This document shows positions 54,163 through 63,006 of a DNA stretch of 64,000 nucleotides, one piece after another. Made by a program: the position numbers and the translations under genes. The notes under the pieces are model-generated. The model did not search any database and was not told where the DNA came from. It was given only the letters and a program-made list of their open reading frames with translations. How positions within the stretch are numbered: the first letter of the stretch is position 1; every line of letters starts with the position of its first letter. The DNA comes from G965212025 sp965237985 (lineage in GTDB: Bacteria; Pseudomonadota; Gammaproteobacteria; Poriferisulfidales; Oxydemutatoraceae), in contig OZ250161.1 of NCBI GenBank assembly GCA_965237985.1, positions 1,674,001 to 1,738,000 on the forward strand, read 5' to 3'.

Positions 54163-55533
54163 CTAAAAAAGGATCCCAGGCAGCCATGTTGCCAGTCCAG
54201 GCCAGGTGGCAAGCATGCCGATCATCGCCAGCTGCAATGCCACAAATGGAATGCTTCCCCGGTACAAGTCCTCGGTTCTGACGCTTGGTGGTGCCACGCC
54301 CCGTAAATAAAACAAGGCAAACCCGAAAGGCGGTGTCAAAAAAGAAGTCTGCAAATTCACTGCCATGAGGACGCCCAGCCATATCGGGTCGGCGCCCATC
54401 GAGATTAGTGTGGGTGCCACGATTGGAACCACGACCAATGTGATTTCAATGAAATCCAAAACAAAGCCCAGAACAAACATCAACAGCATGACGAAAGCCA
54501 GTGCCGAAAAGTATCCTCCCGGAAGATTGGACAAATAGTCGCTGATGACTTCATCGCCGCCGAAGCCGCGAAATACCAGGGAGAAAAAAGTAGCCCCGAT
54601 CAAGATCATGAATACCATGCAGCTGGTCCGTGTGGCTTCGATGACAATTGCTTTCAGCAGTTCACGGGACAGTCGCCGTTGCAGCCAAGCCAGCAACAGA
54701 ACGCCGGTGGCGCCGATTGACGCCGCTTCGGTAGGAGTTGCGACACCGAAAAATATGGAGCCCAGGACCAGGAGGATCAGCCCCACAGGTGCGAACAAGG
54801 TTTTGAGAATTTCGGCTAAAGAGGGATGTTTCTGCTCGTCTGAATTCCTGGTTGCGCTTGACGGGAAAGCCTCCGGGTTCAGATGTGTGTAAAAAAACAG
54901 GTACACCAGATACAGGATCACCAGGCCCAATCCAGGGATGAGGGCACCGGCAAACAGGTCTGTAATGGAAACGGATTCAGGAGAAAAAACCCCCTGTTCC
55001 AGTTGGGATTTCTGATAGGCGGAAGAAATAGCGTCGCCGAGCAAAATCAAAGCGATCGAAGGTGGGATGATCTGCCCCAGCGTTCCAGACGCGCACACTA
55101 TCCCCGAAGCCAGGCTCGGCTTGTATCCCTGTTTCAGCATGACTGGCAGGGATAGCAGCCCCATGGTGACCACCGTGGCGCCGACGATACCGCTGCTGGC
55201 TGCCAGCAGCGCCCCGATCAGCACCACTGCAAACCCGAGGTTCCCCCTGTGGCCTGCGAACAGGGCGCTGGTTTTGGTTAAAAGGTTCTCGGCGATACGG
55301 CTTTTTTGTAATGTGACCCCCATGATGATGAACAAAGGGATCGCCAGCAAAGTCGTGTTGGTGATGATGCCGTAAACCCGGCCATTGATTGCCGACATGA
55401 TGGCAGCGTCAAAGTCTCCGCTGAGGATTCCGAAAAAAGCAAAAAGCAGAGAAGCGCCGGCCAAGGTAAATGCGACCGGAAAGCCTAGTAGAAGCAGCAG
55501 GATGATGCCCGCGAACAGGGCGAGGGCAATCAA
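54163..55533 (-). CDS. dctM: TRAP transporter large permease DctM
   Basis: This 456-residue integral membrane protein has about 12 hydrophobic helices, starting MIALALFAGIILLLLLGFPV. Family motifs are LLAIPLFIIMGVTLQKSRIA, GIVCASGTLGQIIPPSIALI and EAASIGATGVLLLAWLQRRL. It forms the sodium-driven transport channel with DctQ, fed by DctP. Its start overlaps the dctQ stop by four bases. The stop is only 21 bp from the end of the convergent dctP. Confidence 0.92.
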   Translation of the reverse strand: MIALALFAGIILLLLLGFPVAFTLAGASLLFAFFGILSGDFDAAIMSAINGRVYGIITNTTLLAIPLFIIMGVTLQKSRIAENLLTKTSALFAGHRGNLGFAVVLIGALLAASSGIVGATVVTMGLLSLPVMLKQGYKPSLASGIVCASGTLGQIIPPSIALILLGDAISSAYQKSQLEQGVFSPESVSITDLFAGALIPGLGLVILYLVYLFFYTHLNPEAFPSSATRNSDEQKHPSLAEILKTLFAPVGLILLVLGSIFFGVATPTEAASIGATGVLLLAWLQRRLSRELLKAIVIEATRTSCMVFMILIGATFFSLVFRGFGGDEVISDYLSNLPGGYFSALAFVMLLMFVLGFVLDFIEITLVVVPIVAPTLISMGADPIWLGVLMAVNLQTSFLTPPFGFALFYLRGVAPPSVRTEDLYRGSIPFVALQLAMIGMLATWPGLATWLPGILF

Positions 55534-56039
55534 CGGTTTTTAAGCAGTATGCCGGCGTTGCCTATGAATGTGGCCAGGCTTTGCAACAGCAGCAGGGCAG
55601 CCATGACCGGCAGCAGGGATTTTAATAAAAAAACCAGAGGAAGACCTCCAGCCTCGGGCGAACTTTCCAAAACACTCCAGGACCGTGCCACGTAGTTGAA
55701 ACTTAAAACCAGTGTGGTGATGCAAAACGGCATCAGCAGGACCAGCAGGCCAAAACAATTGACCAGGGCTTTGTGTCGTGGGCGCATTTTTCGATAAAAA
55801 ATGTCCACCCTGACATGGCGGTCTTCCTTCATCACGCCCGCCATGCACAAAGCCAGTATGGTGGCGTGCAGGTAGATGGCCACTTCCTGCAAATCGATGC
55901 GGCCGTAGTCAAAAGCGTAGCGCAATACGGCGACCGCGAAAGTCAGGAAGGTCAGAGGCAGAATGAGCCAGGCGGCGAAGCTTTCAGTTCGACTGGTGAA
56001 AGCCTCCAGACCACTGCGAATCTTATTCAAGCTGTGCAT
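55530..56039 (-). CDS. dctQ: TRAP transporter small permease DctQ
   Basis: This 169-residue protein with four transmembrane helices is read from MHSLNKIRSGLEAFTSRTES at 56039. The longer frame to 56135 would add 32 residues derived partly from the 158-bp repeat. Helical segments are AAWLILPLTFLTFAVAVLRY, VAIYLHATILALCMAGVM, LVNCFGLLVLLMPFCITTLV and LLPVMAALLLLQSLATFIG. It pairs with DctM. The upstream region, where its promoter should be, is replaced by the tandem array from about 56100. Confidence 0.88.
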   Translation of the reverse strand: MHSLNKIRSGLEAFTSRTESFAAWLILPLTFLTFAVAVLRYAFDYGRIDLQEVAIYLHATILALCMAGVMKEDRHVRVDIFYRKMRPRHKALVNCFGLLVLLMPFCITTLVLSFNYVARSWSVLESSPEAGGLPLVFLLKSLLPVMAALLLLQSLATFIGNAGILLKNR

Positions 56040-56099
56040 CTTCGTCCCGCTGTCTGCTTCGCATTTGCGATTGGATTTTCGGGTGCTCTGGTGACGACA

Positions 56100-56842
56100 A
56101 AAGCCGGGCGGGGAAGCTTTCTGGCGACTGAGCAATGCCTCCTGTCGTCCTGTCTATTTGCCCGATGTGCTTCCGTCATGTCTCCCGGCACGTGATTGCA
56201 CTTTCGCGGGTTTTTTGGCGGCAGTCGGGAAACTCGGAAAAGTCACAGGAAAGATGAGCCGGGCGGGGAAGCTTTCCGGCGACTGAGCGATTCCTCCTGT
56301 CGTCCTGTCTATTTGCCCGATGTGCTTCCGTCATGTCTCCCGGCACGTGATTGCACTTTCGCGGGTTTTTTGGCGGCAGTCAGGAAACTCGGAAAAGTCA
56401 CAGGAAAGATGAGCCGCGCGGGGAAGTTTTCTGGCGACTGAGCGATGTTTCCAGTTCGGTGTGTCCTGTCTATTTACCCGATGTGCTTCCGTCATGTCCC
56501 CCGCCTCGTGATTGCACTTTCGCGGGTTTTTTGGCGGCAGTCAGGAAACTCGGAAAAGTCACAGGAAAGGTGAGCCGCGCGGGGAAGTTTTCCGACGACT
56601 GCGCGATGCCTCCTGTCGTCCTGTCTATTTACCCGATGTGCTTCCGTCATGTCCCCCGCCTCGTGATTGCACTTTCGCGGGTTTTTTGGCGGCAGTCAGG
56701 AAACTCGGAAAAGTCACAGGAAAGGTGAGCCAAGCGGGGAAGTTTTCTGGCGACTGAGCGATGTTTCCAGTTCGGTGTGTCTTGTCTATTTGCCCGATGT
56801 GCTTCCGTCATGTCCCTCGCCTCGTGATTGCACTTTCGCGGG
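56100..56842. repeat. ~158-bp tandem array, about five copies
   Basis: TGCTTCCGTCATG recurs at 56168, 56323, 56484, 56639 and 56800, alternating 155 and 161 bp. Two unit types differ at one block: CCTCCTGTCGTCCTGTC (A) versus GTTTCCAGTTCGGTGTGTC (B), in the order A-A-B-A-B. Expansion of a 316-bp dimer is therefore likely. The array starts ~60 bp before the dctQ start codon and ends inside the homoserine kinase gene, whose last ~17 codons lie in the terminal unit. Confidence 0.93.
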
Positions 56843-57781
56843 TTCCGGAACAGCTGCGGCACAGTTTCTGTGAAATCGCAAAATATTTTTGAAGTAATCG
56901 GGATTTTTTATTTGTGTCAACTGCCCCGACAGGGGGAACAATTTGCTTTTTAGGCGCGAGATCCAGAAGCGCAGAGCGGCGCGGCGCAATGCGTCCCGCC
57001 AGACACATTCTTCTCCAGCATCGAGCGTGCGTCTGGCACAGTAGCTTTGCATCATGGCATGGAGCCGCTGTTTTTCCAGTTCGCCACGGGCGTTGAAACA
57101 CCAGGCATTGATAGTGACCGCAAGGTCATAAATCAGCGCGTCATCACCGGCAAAATAGAAATCCAGTATGCCGGTCAGCATGCGACCGGAAAACAGCACA
57201 TTGTCTGGGAACAGGTCCGCGTGAATGGTTCCTTGCGGCAACATGCCCAAAGATAATGTTTGCTGATGGAGCAGTTCACTGAGCAACAGTGTGCTGTCTT
57301 CGGGTGGTAACAAAGGCAGGAGCCGGTTCCCGTTTTTTATGCACCAGGCGAGCCCGCGAACGTTTTCGCGCCGATCCATAAAACTTTTCATGGCCATGTG
57401 CATCGCTGCGAGCGCGTCACCCACCAGGCGGCAGTGTGAGACGGTCGGGGTGCTGGCAGTACAGCCGGCGAGGTGCGCCACCAGAACCGCAGGCTTTCCG
57501 CGTAACTCTTGCAGGTAGTAGCCGTCCACATTGGCAACCGGGTTCGGTGCCGGCAAACCTGCACGCGCGACATGCGCCATGAGCGCCAGGTAGTAGGGCA
57601 GTTCGCGGTGTGCCAACCACTCGAACAGGGTCAGCACGTACCGCCCGTTGCTGGTATCCACGTAGTAGTTGGTGTTCACCACACCCTCGCTGATGCCTCG
57701 CAGGCTGACCAGCTTCCCAACGGCGTAACGGTCGAGGTATTTCTCAACCTGAGTTTCAGTGAGGTGGGTGTATACAGACAC
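56786..57781 (-). CDS. thrB: Homoserine kinase (aminoglycoside-phosphotransferase fold)
   Basis: This 331-residue protein starts at GTG (VSVYTHLTETQVEKYLDRYA), seven bases after AGGA; a TTG two codons earlier is less likely. Motifs are GISEGVVNTNYYV, HADLFPDNVLFSG (catalytic loop, D/N) and LTGILDFYFAGDDALIYDLA (metal-binding D). It phosphorylates L-homoserine in threonine synthesis. The C-terminus VPEPAKVQSRGEGHDGSTSG is translated from the last unit of the 158-bp array and is unlikely to be ancestral. In gammaproteobacteria thrB of this type often lies near polA, as here. Confidence 0.9.
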   Translation of the reverse strand: MSVYTHLTETQVEKYLDRYAVGKLVSLRGISEGVVNTNYYVDTSNGRYVLTLFEWLAHRELPYYLALMAHVARAGLPAPNPVANVDGYYLQELRGKPAVLVAHLAGCTASTPTVSHCRLVGDALAAMHMAMKSFMDRRENVRGLAWCIKNGNRLLPLLPPEDSTLLLSELLHQQTLSLGMLPQGTIHADLFPDNVLFSGRMLTGILDFYFAGDDALIYDLAVTINAWCFNARGELEKQRLHAMMQSYCARRTLDAGEECVWRDALRRAALRFWISRLKSKLFPLSGQLTQIKNPDYFKNILRFHRNCAAAVPEPAKVQSRGEGHDGSTSGK

Positions 57782-57930
57782 AAGCAATCCTGTGAGCGTA
57801 ATATATCAAAGTAATGGCAACTCCGGCACCCGGATTTTGTGCGACCTGTGAGCAACATGCACAGGTTTGCTGCGAAGCCAGCGGTTGCCGTGTCCAAATT
57901 TTTCTTCATGAGGCTGAGGAATGGTTCTGA

Positions 57931-59223
57931 AGGGCTGACCTTCGTTCCTCGGTAAAGGGTCAGCCAGATCTCGGACGACCCGCAGGACTGAGTCATCAAT
58001 GGCCGCCAAGCGCGGGGAACTTCGATAAAAGCATAACCCTCGACGTAACAAGTGCTGAATTCTATGCCTTGTCCGATGAAAAGAAGGTTGCTCACACATT
58101 GTCAATCGTCCAGCAGCAGCTGCCCGAAAGGCACCTGCTTTCGCCAGCAGAGTCGCTGAATGCGTTGACTGTTGGTGCCCTGCATGCCGACAAATCCGTT
58201 GACTATTCCTTGGGAGATCGTGTGGATCTGTTGCCGAACAACGCACTGTTCAGCCCTGTTTCGCGCTTTGGTTATGGCTTCCGGCGTTCGGTTAAACCTG
58301 AGATTTTGTTTCCGGGTGGCCTCCAGCTATACAAGAAACCATCTACGGACGGCGCGCTTCGTTTTGAACTTTCTCCTTACAACAGAGCGCCCGGACAGAA
58401 AGTTGCCCAAGACAGTGGGAATGAAGGGGAACTTGAAAATTCAGGCTACACCTGCGGTACCAGCAATGCCGCGGCGCTGGCGACGCACAATGCCGCCAGG
58501 ATTTATGAGGTGTTGACACAATTGTCGACAGAAGACGGCGAGAAAATTAAGGATGATCTGATGGCAGTGTTCATAAAAACCCTGCTGGTCCATGGTGCAC
58601 AGCAGGGCACTCAAGCTCAGGGTGCTCTCGCTACACTGAAAACCTCAAAGAACGGGCGCCGATTCAAGGAGGTCATCGCGCGGTATATCGGCTATGGTTC
58701 GGTAAATGCCGAACGTGTTCTGGCTTGTACCGAACAGCGCGGCACGGTCTTGGGGGGTGGTGAAATTGGAGATGCGAAGATTCATGAATATGATTTTCCG
58801 CTGCCACCAGGTTTGTCTGAAAGCCAAGAATGGCGCCGCATGGTGGTCACGCTGGCGTGGTTTTCCCCGATCAATCCGGGCCATCGTAATTTACGGGAGG
58901 CCAGGCTTGCCTGTGTTCCCACCGAAAAGTGGGGGCAAACGCCTTTGAAGCTGAAGAGAATGTCTTCAGACTTCAATCAGGTGAGGCGTGGTACAGTGCA
59001 ACACGAGATTCTGGAGGGAAAGAGTGAAGTGTCTCGCTATGAGAAAAACGGCAATATCAGTTTGCAGATCACATGCAACGCCGACGCAACCGAAAACTTG
59101 AGCGTCGGCATTCCCTATGGTCTGGCTGTCACGCTCGAAGTGGCAGAGAGTGTGAAAATCCCTGTTTATCAGCAAATCCGTGCTGGAATCCGTGCTGGAA
59201 TCCGTGCTGGAATCCGTGCCTGA
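57931..59223 (+). pseudogene. S8 (subtilisin-like) peptidase, 5'-truncated
   Basis: An open frame from 57931 contains the oxyanion-hole motif PSAGNFD (SAGN at 58009-58020), RHLLSPAESLNALTVGAL, and the catalytic-serine motif YTCGTSNAAALATHNAARIY. The C-terminal domain (LAWFSPINPGHRNLREARL, VRRGTVQHEILEGKS, YGLAVTLEV) belongs to the S8 subgroup often paired with an AAA ATPase in accessory regions. The catalytic Asp and His, which precede SAGN, are missing, as is any partner ATPase. It is therefore a dead 3' fragment. The nominal start at the TTG at 58069 is arbitrary. It lies between homoserine kinase and polA. Confidence 0.75.
59175..59220 (+). repeat. 12-bp microsatellite, 3.8 copies
   Basis: AATCCGTGCTGG is repeated three times plus a partial copy, directly before the TGA at 59221. 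It encodes IRAG repeats (QQIRAGIRAGIRAGIRA) at the end of the S8 peptidase remnant. Confidence 0.9.
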
Positions 59224-60065
59224 TGAACTGTTGGGGTTGTTGCGAGACAACCGTAGATGTGTTGTCCGCTGACTTTTCCGATTTGTCGGACGCAGTCCCT
59301 TGGTCTTGTTGTGTGCTGGCTTCTGGATGACCGGACTTGGTCTGAACCGTGCGCAGACAAGTGCATTCCATTGCTGTTTGCGACCTTGGGGCGCGAGATG
59401 AAAAGATTTCGGGATGATGATTGATGTCGGCGCGACCGTGACGGGCAGGAGTTTGCCGAACGCATAGTGCCAGGAGTTGCATTTGTCGCAACAGGCGGGC
59501 GAAACCCTCTTCGACGGCTGCAGTTCGGCACGAATTATGATTTTGTTTTTGTCGACGAAGAGGGGGTTGCAGCGTACACCCCCAAAATCACTTTTCGATT
59601 TTCTGAGCAGTTTTCGCCAGTGCAAAGAGGGTTGATGGTCTGTTTCTGAGGTGCTTTTGCCCTGCAATTGTCCGAAGCCATTTGTCGGGGGGGATGTTTG
59701 CCAGAGATGGTTTTGTTCCGTGTCGATCCTTCCATTGGCTGTGCCTGTTCGGAAACACCGATGCCTGCTGCTTGGGTGGTGGCCTGTCGTTCAGATTCTT
59801 TGGGGTTGACGGGGGGAGAAGGCTTTGGTTTTGGTGCCGGGCGGAGTACTGGTTTGAGTGGCTGCTGCCGACTTGCCACTCAGAACTTTTCGCCAGATTG
59901 TCGATTGTGTTCCACTTGTGTTCCTCATAGATCGCGATATGGAGGAGTGTGCTCCCAAGCGGTGCGACAGGTTGCGAAGAGGCTGTCAATTTGAGCGAGC
60001 ACCGGGGAAAGTCAGGGGGGGCGGAGTGTTTGCTGTCCGGATTCTGTGGTCATGTTGGTGACATC
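59224..60065. other. 840-bp region upstream of polA without a clear gene
   Basis: Overlapping short frames occur on both strands. The longest on the minus strand (about 130 codons, 59588-59989) is proline- and lysine-rich and unrecognised, and none has a convincing ribosome binding site. The polA promoter should lie near the right end. No RNA gene is seen. Confidence 0.4.
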
Positions 60066-62762
60066 ATGATGAAGAAAAATTTTTTACTGGTTGACGGGTC
60101 TCACTACCTTTTTCGCGCTTATTTTGCGTTGCCGAGACTGACTGCTCCCGACGGGCATTTGACGGGTGTGATTTACGGAGTCGCTGCGATGTTGAAAAGG
60201 CTTTACGAGTCTGGGAAATACGATTATTTTGCAGTGATTTTTGATGCCCCCGGGGGCAATTTCCGACACGAGATTTTTCCACAATATAAAGCCAATCGTC
60301 CGCCGACTCCGGAAGATCTGTCACAACAGTTTGCGCCGACGCTGGAACTGGTATCAGCTCTGGGCTATCCCGTGATCCAGGTCCCGGACGTGGAGGCCGA
60401 CGATGTGATCGCGACTTTGACTCGGCAGGCACAAAATCGGGAAGTGTCGGTGATCATTGCCACCGGGGACAAGGATCTGGCACAGCTGGTTGGTGAGCAG
60501 GTCACGATTTATGACTCGATGAAGAATGTGCGCCTGGATGCAGCCGCAATCGAGAAAAAACTGGGTGTGCCACCGAGGCTGGTCGGTGATTTTCTAGGGC
60601 TCGCCGGGGATAGCGTCGACAACGTGCCCGGGGTCCCGGGGGTGGGGCCTAAAACAGCGATTGCCTGGTTGAACAAGTTTGGAAACCTGGATGAAATCAT
60701 GCGGCATGCTGCGCAAATCAAGGGGAAAGTCGGCGAGAAACTGCGGCTGGCAATTGCGGATGGAAGTCTTGTGCTTTCCAGGGAACTGGTCGCTTTGCGT
60801 GCCGATGTGAAACTGGAACACGCATATGAAAGTATGCAGGTGAAAGCGGCAAACGAAGAACGTCTGCGCGAACTGTATCAAAGTCACGGTTTCAAGAAAT
60901 GGTTGTTGGAACTGAATGCTCCTGCCGATCAGAAGATCATGAGTGCTGCTCTCGGATGTGATTACGACACCATATTGACGGAGAGTGAACTGGAAGCATG
61001 GATTGCGCGGTTGCGGGAGAATGGTTTTTTTGCCGTGGATACCGAAACCGACAGCCTGGATTACATGAGTGCGCAACTGGTTGGCATGTCGTTTGCCATT
61101 GCCCCGGGAAAAGCGGCTTATGTGCCTTGCGGTCATGACTATTCCGGTGCGCCCAAGCAGATTTCGCGCGACAGGCTGTTGGAGCTGATCGGGCCGGTGT
61201 TGGAGGATCCCCGAGTCGGCAAGGTCGGTCACAACCTGAAATTCGATTGCAATGTACTGGCTCGCTATGGCATCAGTCTCGTCGGCATTCGCTCGGATAC
61301 GATGCTGGAGTCTTATGTCTACAACTCGGTGGCGACAAGACATAATCTGGACAGCGTTGCGCACCATTATCTGGGACTGGCAACCACCCGTTTTGAAGAC
61401 ATCGCCGGCACGGGCGCCAGACAAAAAACTTTCAATCAAATTGCTTTGTCGGAAGCGGCGCCATATGCCGCGGAGGATGCCGATTTCAGTTTGCGCCTGC
61501 ACGAGCACTTCCAGCCGAAATTTGCAAATGAGACGGGTTTGCGAAGCGTGCTGCACGATATTGAAATTCCCCTGCTTTCGGTCATTGCCGATGTCGAGCG
61601 CACCGGTGTGTTGGTGGATTGCGCAGCATTGAAAACGCAAAGTGCGGAACTGCATGAGAAACTGTTAGAGACCCGGCGGCTTGCTTACGAAGCGGCTGGC
61701 CACGAATTCAATTTGAATTCATCGCAGGCTACTGCGCAGGTGCTGTTCCAGGAAAAGCAACTGCCGGTGATTCGCAAAACTCCCGGTGGCCTTCCTGCCA
61801 CTTCCGAGGATGTGTTGCAGGAACTGGCGAAAGATCATGTTTTGCCGAATTTGATTCTGGAGCATCGCCTGCTCAGCAAGTTGAAGTCCACCTACACCGA
61901 CAAACTGCCGCAATTGGTTCATCCCGTAAGCGGCCGGGTACATACGCAATATCATCAGGCGGTGACGGCGACCGGGAGACTGTCTTCTTCCCACCCCAAC
62001 CTGCAAAACATCCCCGTTCGCACCGAGGTGGGGCGTCGGGTGCGCGAAGCGTTTATTGCGCCGCCTGGATATTGCCTGCTGTCCGCGGATTATTCACAAA
62101 TAGAGTTGCGCATCATGGCCCATTTGTCCGGCGATGAAAGATTGTGCGCGGCTTTTGCACAAAACGAAGATGTGCACAGGTCCACTGCCGCCGAAATTTT
62201 TTCCATCCCTCTTGCGTCAGTGGATACAGAACAAAGACGGATTGCGAAATCCATCAATTTTGGTTTGATTTACGGGATGACCGAGTTTGGTCTGGCCAGA
62301 CAACTGAGTCTCAGCCGCCGGGAAGCCGCGCATTATCGGGAGCGTTACTTTGCTCGTTATACGGGTGTGCAGGATTACATGGAAGCAACCCTGAAAAGGG
62401 CGAAGAGCATGCGCTACGTGGAAACGGTGTTTGGCCGCAGACTGTCTTTGCCGAACGTCAATGCCCGAAATTACCATGCCAGAAGTTATGCGGAGCGCAG
62501 CGCGATCAACGCTCCAATGCAAGGCAGTGCTGCCGACATCATCAAAATCGCCATGATCGATTTGCATCGTTGCCTGATTCAAAGCTCCCTGGATGCGAGA
62601 ATCATCATGCAGGTCCACGATGAACTGGTTCTGGAAGTCGCTTTGGACGCGGTTGAACAGACGGTCGGCAAGTGTCGTGAACTGATGGTTGCGGCTGCCC
62701 CTCTGAAAGTGCCCGTACAGGTGTCGATCGGCTGGGGGAAACACTGGAATGTGGCGCATTGA
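60066..62762 (+). CDS. polA: DNA polymerase I
   Basis: I start at the ATG pair 60066/60069 (MMKKNFLLVDGSHYLFRAYF), because the sequence from there is family-typical; an upstream in-frame start at 59949 adds unrelated residues. The ~898-residue protein has the 5'-3' exonuclease (VEADDVIATLTRQA, GDFLGLAGDSVDNVPGVPGV). The 3'-5' proofreading domain keeps its DxE (FFAVDTETDSLDYM). The polymerase domain has motif A SADYSQIELRIMAH, the O-helix RRIAKSINFGLIYGM and motif C MQVHDELVLEV. It fills gaps and removes RNA primers. All three activities appear intact. Confidence 0.95.
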   Translation: MMKKNFLLVDGSHYLFRAYFALPRLTAPDGHLTGVIYGVAAMLKRLYESGKYDYFAVIFDAPGGNFRHEIFPQYKANRPPTPEDLSQQFAPTLELVSALGYPVIQVPDVEADDVIATLTRQAQNREVSVIIATGDKDLAQLVGEQVTIYDSMKNVRLDAAAIEKKLGVPPRLVGDFLGLAGDSVDNVPGVPGVGPKTAIAWLNKFGNLDEIMRHAAQIKGKVGEKLRLAIADGSLVLSRELVALRADVKLEHAYESMQVKAANEERLRELYQSHGFKKWLLELNAPADQKIMSAALGCDYDTILTESELEAWIARLRENGFFAVDTETDSLDYMSAQLVGMSFAIAPGKAAYVPCGHDYSGAPKQISRDRLLELIGPVLEDPRVGKVGHNLKFDCNVLARYGISLVGIRSDTMLESYVYNSVATRHNLDSVAHHYLGLATTRFEDIAGTGARQKTFNQIALSEAAPYAAEDADFSLRLHEHFQPKFANETGLRSVLHDIEIPLLSVIADVERTGVLVDCAALKTQSAELHEKLLETRRLAYEAAGHEFNLNSSQATAQVLFQEKQLPVIRKTPGGLPATSEDVLQELAKDHVLPNLILEHRLLSKLKSTYTDKLPQLVHPVSGRVHTQYHQAVTATGRLSSSHPNLQNIPVRTEVGRRVREAFIAPPGYCLLSADYSQIELRIMAHLSGDERLCAAFAQNEDVHRSTAAEIFSIPLASVDTEQRRIAKSINFGLIYGMTEFGLARQLSLSRREAAHYRERYFARYTGVQDYMEATLKRAKSMRYVETVFGRRLSLPNVNARNYHARSYAERSAINAPMQGSAADIIKIAMIDLHRCLIQSSLDARIIMQVHDELVLEVALDAVEQTVGKCRELMVAAAPLKVPVQVSIGWGKHWNVAH

Positions 62763-63006
62763 TCCTCAAGGAGGATGGTTTCGCGGTTTTGCCGGACCCA
62801 GACATTGCCCGATTGCGCGACTGCCGGAGACGGTTTTTCTGACCAGCAACCCGGTGCCAGACGGGGGCTGGTGCTCCGGACCTGCCGAATATTCTCTATG
62901 AGGCTTCCTCTGGGGTAAAATTGTCAGGTCTCCCATAAGCTTGCAGCGGGGTCGGGGTCTGTTCAGTGTCGGAGCCTGCGGTTTTATTGATTCACGGGTA
63001 GTTTTT

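Noticed and set aside
57806..58246. 146-codon minus-strand frame between thrB and the S8 remnant
   Set aside because: It overlaps the recognisable S8 peptidase reading on the plus strand and has no known character.
59535..59989. Proline-rich minus-strand frames upstream of polA
   Set aside because: Two overlapping frames of similar length, no ribosome binding site and no family; too weak to call.
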